Part shown: in pieces, positions 1 to 8,077 of the stretch
Layout of the letters: every line of letters starts with the position of its first letter
Numbering within the stretch: position 1 is the first letter of the stretch
From: Paenibacillus mesophilus
GTDB taxonomy: Bacteria; Bacillota; Bacilli; Paenibacillales; NBRC-103111
Direction: 5' to 3'
Length of the DNA: 64,000 nt
Assembly: GCF_005938385.1 (NCBI RefSeq)
Contig: NZ_VCRA01000008.1
Span: 186,001-250,000 of the forward strand
The notes under the pieces: generated by a model
What the model was told of the DNA's origin: nothing
Seen by the model: only the letters and a program-made list of their open reading frames with translations
The model's database searches: none
Made by a program: the position numbers and the translations under genes

Positions 1-464
1 TTCGTGATTAAATCCCTATACACGACATCACTTATAAATTCGCGGTGCTTGAAAGGATCGGAACGGACCATTGTAGCCGAAATCGGTACCCGCTGACGGG
101 CTTCATCCACCCGCCGGTCCACCGCGCCTAATGCGACACTCATATGCTCCCCGTAAAACTCGCTGGAGTAAAAATGCGTCACTTGCTCGCCCTTCAGAAG
201 AGCCAGTATATATTGTTCTTCCCGAATCTCGTGCTCCCGGTCGTTCGAATACCCGTCCGGGCCGTCCCAGGCCTCGATCACCCGGACCGCCGGATACAGC
301 TTGCGAATCCAGTTCGCCCGAATATGAAGCGGAATCGGAGTCACCGTCGTCTCGTAGATTACCACAATCAATTCATCGACCTCTTGCAGCGCAGTTTCAA
401 TCATGAATTGATGCCCTTTATGCAGCGGGGCAAACTTCCCGAGCGTTAATCCAAGTGTCTTCAT
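1..464 (-). CDS. nadR: NadR-like NMN adenylyltransferase, 3' end outside window
   Basis: The gene enters from the left edge and only its first 154 or so codons are visible. The product begins MKTLGLTLGKFAPLHKGHQF, which carries the HxGH nucleotidyl-transfer motif (HKGH), and later has ISATMVR, the ISxTxxR motif of adenylyltransferases. NadR-type enzymes convert nicotinamide mononucleotide to NAD, and many have a C-terminal ribosylnicotinamide kinase domain, which would lie outside the window. The DNA-binding N-terminus of the enterobacterial NadR is absent, so this is probably enzyme only. Its ATG overlaps the pnuC stop by four bases (ATGA), so the two are translationally coupled, which fits NMN/ribosylnicotinamide uptake followed by conversion to NAD. 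Confidence 0.88.
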   Translation of the reverse strand, partial: MKTLGLTLGKFAPLHKGHQFMIETALQEVDELIVVIYETTVTPIPLHIRANWIRKLYPAVRVIEAWDGPDGYSNDREHEIREEQYILALLKGEQVTHFYSSEFYGEHMSVALGAVDRRVDEARQRVPISATMVRSDPFKHREFISDVVYRDLIT

Positions 465-1138
465 GCCGACACCTCCCTGGTCCCTTTGCTCCAATTGTAG
501 TAGCCGTACACCGCGTTAACCAGATACGCGCTCCACATGACGATCATCAGCAACCCTTCTCCACTGCCTTCCAGCATCCGGATCACCCATAGCAGTACCG
601 TGAACATATTCAGAACAATATAGACGAGCCACTGTTCCTTGAATCTTCTGACCATTAAAACGGTGGCCACGATGGATAATACGGTCGTAATAGCATCGAT
701 ATATGGCGAGTTCTGCCCCGGGATGTAAGATAGCCCGCTTCCCAACAGCAGGCAGCCTGCTATACAGACTGCTCCTACTTGAAGCAGACCCTTAGGCTCC
801 ATCCGGCGCATGGATAATTTGCCGTCTTGGCGGTTATTTTTCCACATGTAGAAGCCAACGACATTCATAGGTACAAAGAATAGCAGATTCAGCATGACCT
901 CTCCAAATAAACCGTTGACATAAGCCAAGTATGCGTAACCGACCGTATTATACATCCCGAAAACATAACTCATCAGGCTGCCTTTCGCCGCGAGCACCAC
1001 ACATAGAACCCCGGTGATAAAGACCGTAAACCCCAGCAAGGAATCTTTAGAAATAACCGTAAACCCGACGGCAATCGATGTAAACAAAGCCAGCCAGGCT
1101 ATTTCAAACAAGTTCCATCCTCTCCATGTTGTATTCAC
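461..1138 (-). CDS. pnuC: Nicotinamide riboside transporter PnuC
   Basis: This hydrophobic protein of about 225 residues has roughly seven membrane segments and matches the PnuC family, which moves ribosylnicotinamide across the membrane for NAD salvage. The GTG at 1138 is chosen as start because AGGGGA lies six bases upstream. An in-frame ATG at 1159 has no ribosome site and would only add seven polar residues. The stop codon overlaps the nadR start, making a two-gene salvage operon. An AT-rich inverted repeat lies about 45 bases upstream of the start. Family assignment is firm. The exact substrate (riboside or mononucleotide) is inferred from the family and from nadR next door. Confidence 0.88.
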   Translation of the reverse strand: MNTTWRGWNLFEIAWLALFTSIAVGFTVISKDSLLGFTVFITGVLCVVLAAKGSLMSYVFGMYNTVGYAYLAYVNGLFGEVMLNLLFFVPMNVVGFYMWKNNRQDGKLSMRRMEPKGLLQVGAVCIAGCLLLGSGLSYIPGQNSPYIDAITTVLSIVATVLMVRRFKEQWLVYIVLNMFTVLLWVIRMLEGSGEGLLMIVMWSAYLVNAVYGYYNWSKGTREVSA

Positions 1139-1181
1139 TTGGATCCCCTCAGCTTTCATTCAATTTTATCTTAGTATCATA

Positions 1182-1208
1182 TTGATAATAACAATTTATT
1201 AATATCAA
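1182..1208. promoter_or_regulatory. AT-rich inverted repeat upstream of pnuC-nadR
   Basis: TTGATA at 1182-1187 faces TATCAA at 1203-1208, and the arms extend partly into the AT-rich centre. It lies 44 bases upstream of the pnuC start, in the promoter region. It could be the operator of a niacin- or NAD-responsive repressor, but it does not match a NiaR or NrtR site that I can recognise. Confidence 0.35.
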
Positions 1209-1289
1209 AGATAACAAAAAAGCAAGGTAGATGCAAGTAAAACATGAAGATGCATCCCCCTGCATTTGTCGAGAAATACCACGACAACG

Positions 1290-1315
1290 AAAAAAAGAGA
1301 TGGATCGGATCCATC
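1290..1315 (-). terminator. Terminator of the VOC gene
   Basis: The 7-bp stem GATGGAT/ATCCATC with a 3-base loop is followed, reading the minus strand, by TCTTTTTTTC. It lies 49 bases downstream of the VOC gene stop. Confidence 0.75.
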
Positions 1316-1363
1316 ACCGCGCTGTCGAGCCCGTTAGTGAATCATTCCGTATAAAGTTCCATC

Positions 1364-2149
1364 TTACAATTTGGCTTGAGAAGGCTCGTGCACCATAAAC
1401 AAATTTCCGTTCGGATCGGTAAACCGGCAAAACCGACCTAACGTCCCGGCGTCTTCGATCTCGCCAACAGCGACGCCCGATGTTCTCAGGTACCTATGTA
1501 GCTCGTCCATTTCTTTGACTCGAAATCCGATAAAAGGAGTGACTTCATCGCCTCGATACACGTTCAAGTTCGTTCTGATTTGCGATCGCCACATCAGAAA
1601 GTTTGGACCCGGCTCTCTGTCAAGAAAAACAAGATCCGGATTGCCCGGCAACGTCTTGTTGAAGCCCAAGATGTTTACGTACCAATCTGTTGTCTGTTCC
1701 AAATCATAAACCGGCATTTCGATGTAGCGGATCCCTTCGACCAGCGGATCATCTTCCCTACTTACCGCGTCAGGTAGTTGATGCACCATAAAAAAATTGC
1801 CATCCGGATCGTCAAAGTAAAAGAAAAGACCATGCCCATAGCTAACGATCGGCTCAAGCGGTACACCACCCTCCTTCATATGACGATGAAGCTCTTCAAT
1901 CCGCGTCGTTCGAAATCCAGCCGCCTGTTTGCGCTCATCCCCTAGATAGAACGCCGATCGTGCAGGCTGGTTCGTACCGGGCAGCAGCACGTTCGGCCCT
2001 TCCGGAAAGTCGATAAAACCGAGATCGTCATGCGGTTTTCCCGATATTTTCGCTCCAAGATGCCGCTCGTACCAAGCCAGCGATTCGTCCATCCGGGTTA
2101 CCGGCAAATGTAAGTAGGCGACATGTCCCTGAAAGCCTTCTTTTGTCAT
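1364..2149 (-). CDS. Two-domain VOC (glyoxalase/bleomycin-resistance fold) protein
   Basis: The 261-residue product consists of two similar halves (about 1-125 and 135-261). Each starts with a HLPV/EMPV-type strand and ends in DPDGNFFMVHQ or DPNGNLFMVHE, the usual C-terminal metal-ligand region of the VOC superfamily. Members include dioxygenases, glyoxalases and antibiotic-binding proteins, so the reaction cannot be named from sequence. The start is well supported by AAGGAGTG upstream of ATG. It is a single-gene unit with its own terminator, and the region upstream holds a relic of a transposon gene. Confidence 0.8.
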   Translation of the reverse strand: MTKEGFQGHVAYLHLPVTRMDESLAWYERHLGAKISGKPHDDLGFIDFPEGPNVLLPGTNQPARSAFYLGDERKQAAGFRTTRIEELHRHMKEGGVPLEPIVSYGHGLFFYFDDPDGNFFMVHQLPDAVSREDDPLVEGIRYIEMPVYDLEQTTDWYVNILGFNKTLPGNPDLVFLDREPGPNFLMWRSQIRTNLNVYRGDEVTPFIGFRVKEMDELHRYLRTSGVAVGEIEDAGTLGRFCRFTDPNGNLFMVHEPSQAKL

Positions 2150-2179
2150 TTACATCCACTCCTTTTATGGCATCTTTTT

Positions 2180-2257
2180 TTATTGCAGTTTGATCGATTG
2201 AATCTTTTCTTGTTGCTCTGCTGTGGGATACAAACGATACTTATACGTTCGTAACAT
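2180..2257 (-). pseudogene. N-terminal relic of a TnpB (IS605 OrfB-type) gene
   Basis: A 25-codon reading frame begins MLRTYKYRLYPTAEQQEKI and then stops with TAA. This is the typical opening of IS200/IS605/IS607 accessory proteins (TnpB), in which a Y-K-x-R-L/I-Y-P-T/N-x-E-Q motif forms the first strand and helix. A ribosome site (GGGAGATGAACGGCC before ATG) is still present. Nothing of the remaining roughly 350 codons of such a protein is visible; the VOC promoter and gene follow at once. I read it as the scar of a deleted element. It is too short for homology statistics to be strong. Confidence 0.55.
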
Positions 2258-2278
2258 GGCCGTTCATCTCCCGCGTCT

Positions 2279-2309
2279 ATGATACCACAGAAATGGGAAC
2301 AAATGTTTG
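2279..2309 (-). promoter_or_regulatory. LexA-like box with -10 element ahead of the TnpB relic
   Basis: GGAACAAATGTTTG at 2296-2309 matches the Gram-positive LexA consensus CGAACRNRYGTTYG at 13 of 14 positions. On the minus strand it lies just upstream of TATCAT (2284-2279), where LexA boxes usually overlap the -35 region. The only downstream gene is the 25-codon relic and then the VOC gene. The match to consensus is read directly; SOS control is inference. Confidence 0.4.
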
Positions 2310-2331
2310 TTTTGTCAAAGAACTTGAAATG

Positions 2332-2363
2332 AAAAAAAGCCGATGACGGAGTTGTCATACGGC
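2332..2363 (-). terminator. Terminator of the phosphotransferase gene
   Basis: On the minus strand the stem GCCGTATGAC/GTCATCGGC (one bulge) is followed by TTTTTTTC. It lies 40 bases after the stop of the upstream kinase-family gene. Confidence 0.8.
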
Positions 2364-2402
2364 ATAATGTTTCACGGCAAGGCAAAATTGGACCCAATGG
2401 TT

Positions 2403-3206
2403 CTATAGAAGCGCTTTTTGTAAAACGATTCGGTGACGCACAATCCATGATGCGGCTCGTGCTCTCCAAGCCAATCCCCATAGTGGACCATGACAGTTCG
2501 GAGTAACCTGCTTTTCGATAGCTTCTTCAGCAGTTTCACGTATAACTACTTCCAGGATAAGGTCGAACAATGAACGTCGTTGGATCGGATCAACGCCATA
2601 AGCATCAACCAGAAGGCGAAGTTGTCGCGCTCGCACATCAAGTGAAGGGAGCCCAACCCTCTCGGCTACGTCGTCGTCATGAAGCTGGGGAAACAGCCAG
2701 CACACTCGCGCAAGTTCTACCATCGGATCAATAGGACCGGCAAACTCCCAATCTATTAAGGCGAAAGGAAATCCTTCTCTTGTTACCATATTCCAAGGTG
2801 CAATATCACCGTGACTGAATACATAATGAGGTCCGCCAAGATCTCTCAAGAACCATGGCTTCCATACGGCATCGGCGGCAGGCTCGAACATCGCGGTCGC
2901 GTCATGAAGTCTCCGCAGCATCTTACCCACTTCCACGATTGCGTCATCGCTCCATGGACCGGGGTGTACGAACTCCCCTTCTATAAAGCTCAGCATCTCT
3001 CGGCCCTCCGTATCTAGCCCGGAACCGATAATGGACGGGACTGACGTGAAGCCCGCATTCTTTAAATGTCGTAGTAATGAAAACACGTATGTTGTCCATG
3101 GACCGGAAGGCCTAAGCACTATGTTTTCCTTTCGAGAAACGGACTTGTCTACAGACAATACGACTTCTTCTTCGTTCCGTGAATTTACTTCGGCACGATC
3201 GTTCAA
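2403..3206 (-). CDS. Aminoglycoside phosphotransferase (APH) family kinase
   Basis: The 267-residue protein has the APH/choline-kinase fold signatures: the catalytic loop HGDIAPWN near residue 132 and the metal-binding IDWEFAG about 20 residues later (equivalent to the kinase DFG). The start is TTG at 3206, preceded by GAGAGGGG. The family includes aminoglycoside, macrolide, homoserine and small-molecule kinases. The short form with PSGPWT near the N-terminus is common in Bacillales genomes as an uncharacterised phosphotransferase, and resistance cannot be claimed. A strong ribosome site and a 21-codon reading frame lie just upstream and may be a leader. Confidence 0.75.
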   Translation of the reverse strand: MNDRAEVNSRNEEEVVLSVDKSVSRKENIVLRPSGPWTTYVFSLLRHLKNAGFTSVPSIIGSGLDTEGREMLSFIEGEFVHPGPWSDDAIVEVGKMLRRLHDATAMFEPAADAVWKPWFLRDLGGPHYVFSHGDIAPWNMVTREGFPFALIDWEFAGPIDPMVELARVCWLFPQLHDDDVAERVGLPSLDVRARQLRLLVDAYGVDPIQRRSLFDLILEVVIRETAEEAIEKQVTPNCHGPLWGLAWRARAASWIVRHRIVLQKALL

Positions 3207-3245
3207 AAAAAGTACCCCTCTCGCAGTTAAGGGGATTCCCGCAGT

Positions 3246-3311
3246 TTATCGGGCCACGATGCGAACTCCCCTCGATTGATGTCCCTCTATTGCTGCGACT
3301 TTGCTAACCAT
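3246..3311 (-). CDS. Possible 21-residue leader peptide or gene remnant
   Basis: A very strong ribosome site (GGAGGAGGCGGTTAT) precedes an ATG at 3311 opening a 21-codon frame that starts MVSKVAAIEGHQS and ends with TAA at 3246. The stop lies 39 bases before the TTG start of the APH-family gene on the same strand. The peptide is unlike any family I know. It could be a translated leader that couples or attenuates expression of the kinase gene, or the intact start of a decayed gene. Confidence 0.35.
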   Translation of the reverse strand: MVSKVAAIEGHQSRGVRIVAR

Positions 3312-3420
3312 ATAACCGCCTCCTCCAATGATTTCCTAAATGATACCATGCGCGCGTTTTTCTTAGCAAATATGTTGCCGCGTTTTGCGGCTCTTTGTTT
3401 CCATCCAATTCGGTCAAAGT

Positions 3421-5601
3421 TTAGACGGTAATCCAACCCGTCCCAATGCTGAACAACCTGCGGAATTCCCCCGCCGTTCTCAACGTAATAGAAGCGCCGC
3501 CCCCGTCGATCGGCTCGGAGCCGGTTGTTTGGATGTGGACCGCATTCGCGCTGGGACCGAGCTTTTTCACGACAAACTTCATGCCGGCTGCGTCGGAAGC
3601 CTGAGGCAGCGTAACGACGATCGGCTGCACCGATGCGTCGGCAATAAGCTGGCTGTCTCTGCCGTCCAGGGTCGTATCGGCCGTCACCGTACGGTACGGC
3701 AGCTTGACGTGAGGCGCGGAGAGCGGAAGCCAGCTGCCCCTGCAGTTCGAAATAAGCCAGCCGCCGTCGTCCCGCCCATGCAGTGTCAGCGAGTCGCCGA
3801 TATCGGCAGACGATACATCCCAACCGGTGCCGAATGCGGACATAATAACGTCGCCGCTCTGCGGTACAAGCCGGATCGCATGGGCCGCTTCTACGCGGAA
3901 CGTATAACCGAATCCTTCCCGGGCCGGCGGAAGCGCAAGTTCGATCGTTTCCGTTGCACCGGCATTCGTAATGACGCCTCCGAGCCAGTTCAGACTGACC
4001 GTTCCGGATGCGGATACCGGATACACATAGGGCGACGACTGTTCCACGCGAATATTGCGGGTATTCTCATCGAATTGGAACGGACTTACCGTATGCCCGA
4101 TCGATTCGCATTCCCGGAACACCAAATCCTTGACCTCAAAGCCTTCGTAGCCGTACGTGGCGAAGCCCCGGCGAATAAGCGACGGACTGCGGTCGTCGAT
4201 GGAGCGGCAGTCGTAAAAGTGCGAATTGCCCACGCTCGCTCTCGCTTCCGACGTTACCGAGCTGATAAAGAACGACGCCGCGTACGAATAGGCCGCTCCC
4301 GTTCCGTTGTTGACATTGCAATTATACGCCGTACAACGGACATAAGTCGTGCGGACGCTGTCGGCCGAGCTGGACAATTCGAAAAATCCCGACCATTTCT
4401 CGTACTCGGCCCTGCAGTCGATATATTTCACTTCGCCTTTGGCGGCGGCCGAGCCGTCCTTGCCGTACACGGTCGCGAACCCGAAGGCGTTGTTGCGGCT
4501 AACGCAGTTCTGGAACACGATGTCGACCTGCTCGCTCGCGGGACTTAGCTTCTTGATCATCGTCATGAAGCCGCGAGACTTGTTCCCTTCGGCGACGCAA
4601 TTGACGAAACGGATATTGCGCAGTCGGTCGCCCGGATGATTCGGCTCGATATCGACTCCGGCTTGCGGGGCCGTGCCGATCGTGTTCGTAAAGCGGCAGT
4701 TGTCCGCAAGCAAGCCGTCCGCGGAAATGATCGACATCCCTTGGCGCCTGTTGTTGTCAGCCTGGCAGTTTACAAACACGATATTGCGGCACACCGTGTT
4801 CACGGACTGATAGGCACCGATATAGAAGCCGTCTCCGCCGGAATCGTTGGCGTTTACATGCTCGATCGTGATGTTGGACGATCCGCTAATATCGAAAATG
4901 TGGGCATGCTCGCCGGTGGTATAGGCGGCTTTGTTCATCCGCAGTACGGCGCCGTTGCCGATGATCCGCACGTCGCTGACGTCGAGCAGGCGGAACAGCT
5001 TCTCGTACGGAGCCGTCACGCTCAATGTATCGACGGCTTGCACGATCGTGCCGGCTTCGAATTCGACGGTCGTACGGCTCCGAATGAACAGCTGATGGCT
5101 CAAATAATAGCCGCCTCTTTGCTTCGGGACGAATAGCTTGCGACCCGCCGCCGCATCGAAAGCCGCCTGGAACGCAGCCGTATCTTCCGTGACGCCGTCG
5201 CCCTTCGCTCCGAACCATTTCAGCGATATCATGTCGTCATACAATCGCTTGTAGCGGCTCCCGTCCGTCGACACGACTACGGTCCCCGTATTGTCCGCCG
5301 ATACCGTGTCGGACGAATCGAACACAAACCAACCTTCTTGTCCCGGATCGGTTACCAAGTATAATACCTCGGCTGTCGGCGCCGGTTCTGTCCGTAATTC
5401 GGCCAATGTTACCCGCTTGCAGCAGCAGCCGGCCCCGCCATCGCCTCCGTACACCGAGCTTGTTACCGAGGCGCCCGCAGCGACTTGCTCCAGACTCGCA
5501 TGGCCTAACAGGCCCGCCGACGCCACGATGGCACCCGCCGCCCCCGCCTTCGTCAACAACGTTCTTCTGCTCCATTTCGAATCGGAGTCGTGATTGGTCA
5601 T
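3421..5601 (-). CDS. Tat-exported right-handed beta-helix (pectate-lyase-like) protein
   Basis: The 726-residue product begins with a twin-arginine signal (SRRTLLTKAGAAGAI, then AxA near residue 43), so it is exported folded. KWFGAKGDGVTEDTAAF at about 130-146 is the opening of the Pectate_lyase_3 / GH28-related beta-helix. The middle (about 200-530) shows the repeating V/I-x-N-C-x-A/S pattern of parallel beta-helix coils. Two C-terminal modules resemble phage tail-fibre or carbohydrate-binding beta domains. A catalytic residue set cannot be fixed by eye, so lyase and hydrolase are both open. It lies 75 bases downstream of a solute-binding lipoprotein gene, probably one operon. The start has AAGGAGGG eight bases upstream. 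Confidence 0.75.
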   Translation of the reverse strand: MTNHDSDSKWSRRTLLTKAGAAGAIVASAGLLGHASLEQVAAGASVTSSVYGGDGGAGCCCKRVTLAELRTEPAPTAEVLYLVTDPGQEGWFVFDSSDTVSADNTGTVVVSTDGSRYKRLYDDMISLKWFGAKGDGVTEDTAAFQAAFDAAAGRKLFVPKQRGGYYLSHQLFIRSRTTVEFEAGTIVQAVDTLSVTAPYEKLFRLLDVSDVRIIGNGAVLRMNKAAYTTGEHAHIFDISGSSNITIEHVNANDSGGDGFYIGAYQSVNTVCRNIVFVNCQADNNRRQGMSIISADGLLADNCRFTNTIGTAPQAGVDIEPNHPGDRLRNIRFVNCVAEGNKSRGFMTMIKKLSPASEQVDIVFQNCVSRNNAFGFATVYGKDGSAAAKGEVKYIDCRAEYEKWSGFFELSSSADSVRTTYVRCTAYNCNVNNGTGAAYSYAASFFISSVTSEARASVGNSHFYDCRSIDDRSPSLIRRGFATYGYEGFEVKDLVFRECESIGHTVSPFQFDENTRNIRVEQSSPYVYPVSASGTVSLNWLGGVITNAGATETIELALPPAREGFGYTFRVEAAHAIRLVPQSGDVIMSAFGTGWDVSSADIGDSLTLHGRDDGGWLISNCRGSWLPLSAPHVKLPYRTVTADTTLDGRDSQLIADASVQPIVVTLPQASDAAGMKFVVKKLGPSANAVHIQTTGSEPIDGGGASITLRTAGEFRRLFSIGTGWITV

Positions 5602-5676
5602 GGTTAGGTCCCTCCTTATAGTTCGGCGACCGCCTCCGAGCGACCTGCCGTTATTGCGCTCTGGCGAATTGCCGCA

Positions 5677-6999
5677 TCATTTCGCTTTCTCGGCCTCGAT
5701 CTGCTTGTTGATTTCATCCTCCGTCTCCCGAAGCGCGGTGTTCGCGTCTTTGCCGTCTACGGCGATGCCTCGTATCCCTTTGCGGACCATGGTCGTTTTG
5801 GCGATCGTATCGTAAATCGTCGCAGGAGCCGGCTTGGCGACCGTATCTTTGAAGAACGCCTGCAAGTTTTTCCCCTGCAAGCCGTCGATTCCGGCGCCGA
5901 ACTCGCTCTTCGCTTTGTCGCTCTTGACGATCGGCAGCCGGCCTTGCCTCGACATGATCGTCTGCACCTCTTCGGACATCATATACTCGATCACCTGGAA
6001 CGCCTGATCCTTGTATTTGCTAGTCGGGGGGATGGCGTAATACGGCGCGTTAAACTGGGAGCCCTTGCCCTCGAAGCCTTTGAAGTCCGGCAACGACACG
6101 ACGTCCCAGTCGAAGCCTCCTTTGCCGGCGACGGCCGGCAGTTCGCTCATATAGTTCGGTCCGGTCCGCATCGCCAATGTTTGCTCCTTGATGAATTCGT
6201 CCTTCTCGGACACTCTCGTATTCAACGTATTGCCCGCAATCGCATGGAATGCCGTCATCGTGTCGAGCCAGCGCTTCCAGCCGTCATTGTTGACCGAAGC
6301 TTTCAGCGTGCCCCGATCGACGAAGGAGAGGCCGAGCTGGTTTTTGAACACGAGGTTCGTCTCCTCGAACCGGAAGCCTTTGTACTGCACGCCTCCGTCC
6401 ATCCGCGTCACTTGCCGCGCCGTATCGAGCAAGCTTTCCCATGTCATGCCGTCTTTCGGGTATGCGGTCCCGAACTTGTCGAAAATCGTTTTGTTGTAAA
6501 ACAGCGCGTTGTTGTTCAGCTCGAACGGCATCAGAATAAAGCGTCCGTCATTGTCCGAGAAGGAGCGGACGTTTTCCTCCACCCCTGCGGCGAGACGCGT
6601 CAAGTCGAAGCCGTGCTTTTTGATCAGCGGCGTCATGTCGGTGACGAGCTGCAATTCCTTCAGCTTCGTCACGCCGCCGAGCGAATACGAGATCAGATCG
6701 GGCACCTGGCCGGCGCCGACGACGTTCTCGATTTTGATAGTACCCCCTCCCACCGTCGTGTTCAGCTTAATATGCGGAAACTTCTTCGCCACGAGCGCTC
6801 CGATCTGATCGGCGAGCACGGCGGAATTCCCTTCCGTATAAAAGTTCAAGGTGACCGGCTCCGTGGACACCTCGACTTTTCCGGACTGCCTATCGGCGGG
6901 CGGCGATGTTGGCGTGGAACTGCCGACTCCTCCGGAGCATCCCGTCACCGCGACGGCAAAGCATGTAACGGCCAATAAGCGCAATCGTTGAGCAGACAT
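5677..6999 (-). CDS. Solute-binding lipoprotein of ABC sugar-importer type, no permease nearby
   Basis: The 440-residue product has a lipoprotein signal ending in the lipobox VTGC (Cys21) and the MalE-type fold. Its centre reads YNKTIFDKFGTAYPKDGMTW, which recurs almost unchanged in the lipoproteins at 10252-11592 and 59094-60398, so the three are paralogues. No permease or ATPase is adjacent; the next gene encodes a beta-helix protein. It may lend substrate to permeases encoded elsewhere or serve as a sensor. A perfect cre site lies 17 bases upstream of the ATG and a probable AraC site 97 bases upstream. The start has GAGGGGG seven bases upstream. Confidence 0.85.
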   Translation of the reverse strand: MSAQRLRLLAVTCFAVAVTGCSGGVGSSTPTSPPADRQSGKVEVSTEPVTLNFYTEGNSAVLADQIGALVAKKFPHIKLNTTVGGGTIKIENVVGAGQVPDLISYSLGGVTKLKELQLVTDMTPLIKKHGFDLTRLAAGVEENVRSFSDNDGRFILMPFELNNNALFYNKTIFDKFGTAYPKDGMTWESLLDTARQVTRMDGGVQYKGFRFEETNLVFKNQLGLSFVDRGTLKASVNNDGWKRWLDTMTAFHAIAGNTLNTRVSEKDEFIKEQTLAMRTGPNYMSELPAVAGKGGFDWDVVSLPDFKGFEGKGSQFNAPYYAIPPTSKYKDQAFQVIEYMMSEEVQTIMSRQGRLPIVKSDKAKSEFGAGIDGLQGKNLQAFFKDTVAKPAPATIYDTIAKTTMVRKGIRGIAVDGKDANTALRETEDEINKQIEAEKAK

Positions 7000-7015
7000 T
7001 GTGAATCCCCCTCAA

Positions 7016-7030
7016 TTGTAATCGCTTTCA
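7016..7030. promoter_or_regulatory. cre site (CcpA) upstream of the SBP gene
   Basis: TTGTAATCGCTTTCA fits WTGNAANCGNWNNCW at every position. It lies in the leader of the solute-binding-protein gene, 17 bases from its start codon, so CcpA bound here would block transcription when good sugars are present. Confidence 0.6.
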
Positions 7031-7095
7031 TTTTGTGGCCCACTTGTACTGACACATCGGCGGTACTTGCATCCGGCTTGCACGGTTCCCTAATT

Positions 7096-7120
7096 TTCGG
7101 TGAAAAAGTTACCGTTTTTT
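7096..7120. promoter_or_regulatory. Probable AraC-type operator, copy 1
   Basis: This 25-base element (TTCGGNGAANAAGTTA, then NCN and six T) occurs again at 8522-8546 with 21 of 25 identical bases. Both copies have the same orientation relative to a minus-strand gene start, 97 and 87 bases upstream, and they flank the AraC-family gene on its two sides. I infer that this is the binding site of that regulator. This copy also lies just upstream of the regulator's own -10 element. Confidence 0.6.
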
Positions 7121-7192
7121 TCGATTTCCGCGTAGCTCCCCATTCTTTATGCTACAATGGGGCTGTCAACGTCGGCGGGGAGGCGGTATGTC

Positions 7193-8077
7193 ATGGAAAT
7201 CATGAAGAAAAAAGAAACGTTCGAAGGGAAGCGCTTTCCGTTCAAAATCGGGATACAGCGGCATACGCCCCATCTGGTGCGCGCCCACTGGCACGAGCAC
7301 CTCGAGTTTATCCGTATCTTGCGGGAGCCGGTTACGCTGCACATCGACAACCAAACGTTCGAAACGCGCAAGGGCGACATTTACTTCATCAACAGCAATC
7401 AGATCCATTCCGCCACGACATGGCAGAACGAGCGGGAGTACGGCGACGGCGTCTTGCTGGGCATGGTGTTCGACAAATCGATCTTGTTCCTCGCGGCGGA
7501 CAACCTCGAGATGCGCCAAACGTTCTCGCTGCTCGGCGGCGCCAACGTGATCCGCAACCGGTATACGCCGGACGATCCGCAATGGGAGGAACTATCCGGG
7601 GCGATGGACAAGGCGTATGAAGAATTTACCGGACAGGAGCCCGCCTACGAATTCGCCATCTTGTCGTGTCTGTACCGGATGATGACCCCTCTGCTTCGTC
7701 TGCATCAACACGATCCGCGAAGCGGCGATCCCGGCAAGCACGCCGCCTATTACCGCAGACTGAAGCCTGCGCTCGATTATATGGAGAGCTATTACGCCGG
7801 CAAACTTTACATGGATTCCGTATGCAAAACGGTCAATATGAGTCCGTATCATTTCTCCAGCATGTTCAAGAAAACGTTCGGCATCCCGCCCGTCCAATAT
7901 TTGACCCGCATTCGCATCGATCAGGCGAAGCGGTTGCTTGTCGATCGGGAAATACCGGTGACCGAAATTGCCGAACGGAGCGGCTTCTGCAACATTAACT
8001 ATTTCGACAAAGTATTCAAGGAGCAGAGCGGCTTCACGCCGATGGAATACCGGAAACGGTTCGTTCCGCTTTCCTGA
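7193..8077 (+). CDS. AraC-family transcriptional regulator, cupin type
   Basis: The N-terminal half (about 1-130) is an AraC cupin-like sugar-sensing domain (HLVRAHWHEHLEFIRI and GDIYFINSNQIHS are typical). The C-terminal 100 residues hold two helix-turn-helix motifs, ending GFCNINYFDKVFKEQSGFTP. The start is ATG at 7193, nine bases after GGGGAGG. An upstream in-frame ATG at 7157 overlaps the extended -10 element TGCTACAAT and is rejected. It is transcribed away from the SBP/beta-helix operon and converges on the truncated isomerase gene. A repeated 25-base element in front of both neighbours points to those as its targets, probably activated by an oligosaccharide. Confidence 0.85.
   Translation: MEIMKKKETFEGKRFPFKIGIQRHTPHLVRAHWHEHLEFIRILREPVTLHIDNQTFETRKGDIYFINSNQIHSATTWQNEREYGDGVLLGMVFDKSILFLAADNLEMRQTFSLLGGANVIRNRYTPDDPQWEELSGAMDKAYEEFTGQEPAYEFAILSCLYRMMTPLLRLHQHDPRSGDPGKHAAYYRRLKPALDYMESYYAGKLYMDSVCKTVNMSPYHFSSMFKKTFGIPPVQYLTRIRIDQAKRLLVDREIPVTEIAERSGFCNINYFDKVFKEQSGFTPMEYRKRFVPLS

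Noticed and set aside
2146-2481. Minus-strand frame of 111 codons between the VOC and kinase genes
   Set aside because: It overlaps the kinase gene end, crosses that gene's terminator and the TnpB relic in another frame, and has no ribosome site.
3371-3388. GCCGC/GCGGC hairpin after the beta-helix gene
   Set aside because: Five-base stem and no T-run on the minus strand; too weak to call a terminator.
3385-4548. Long plus-strand reading frame opposite the beta-helix gene
   Set aside because: It is antisense to a well-supported gene with Tat signal and family motifs; its translation is Arg-rich and of low quality, typical of a shadow frame.
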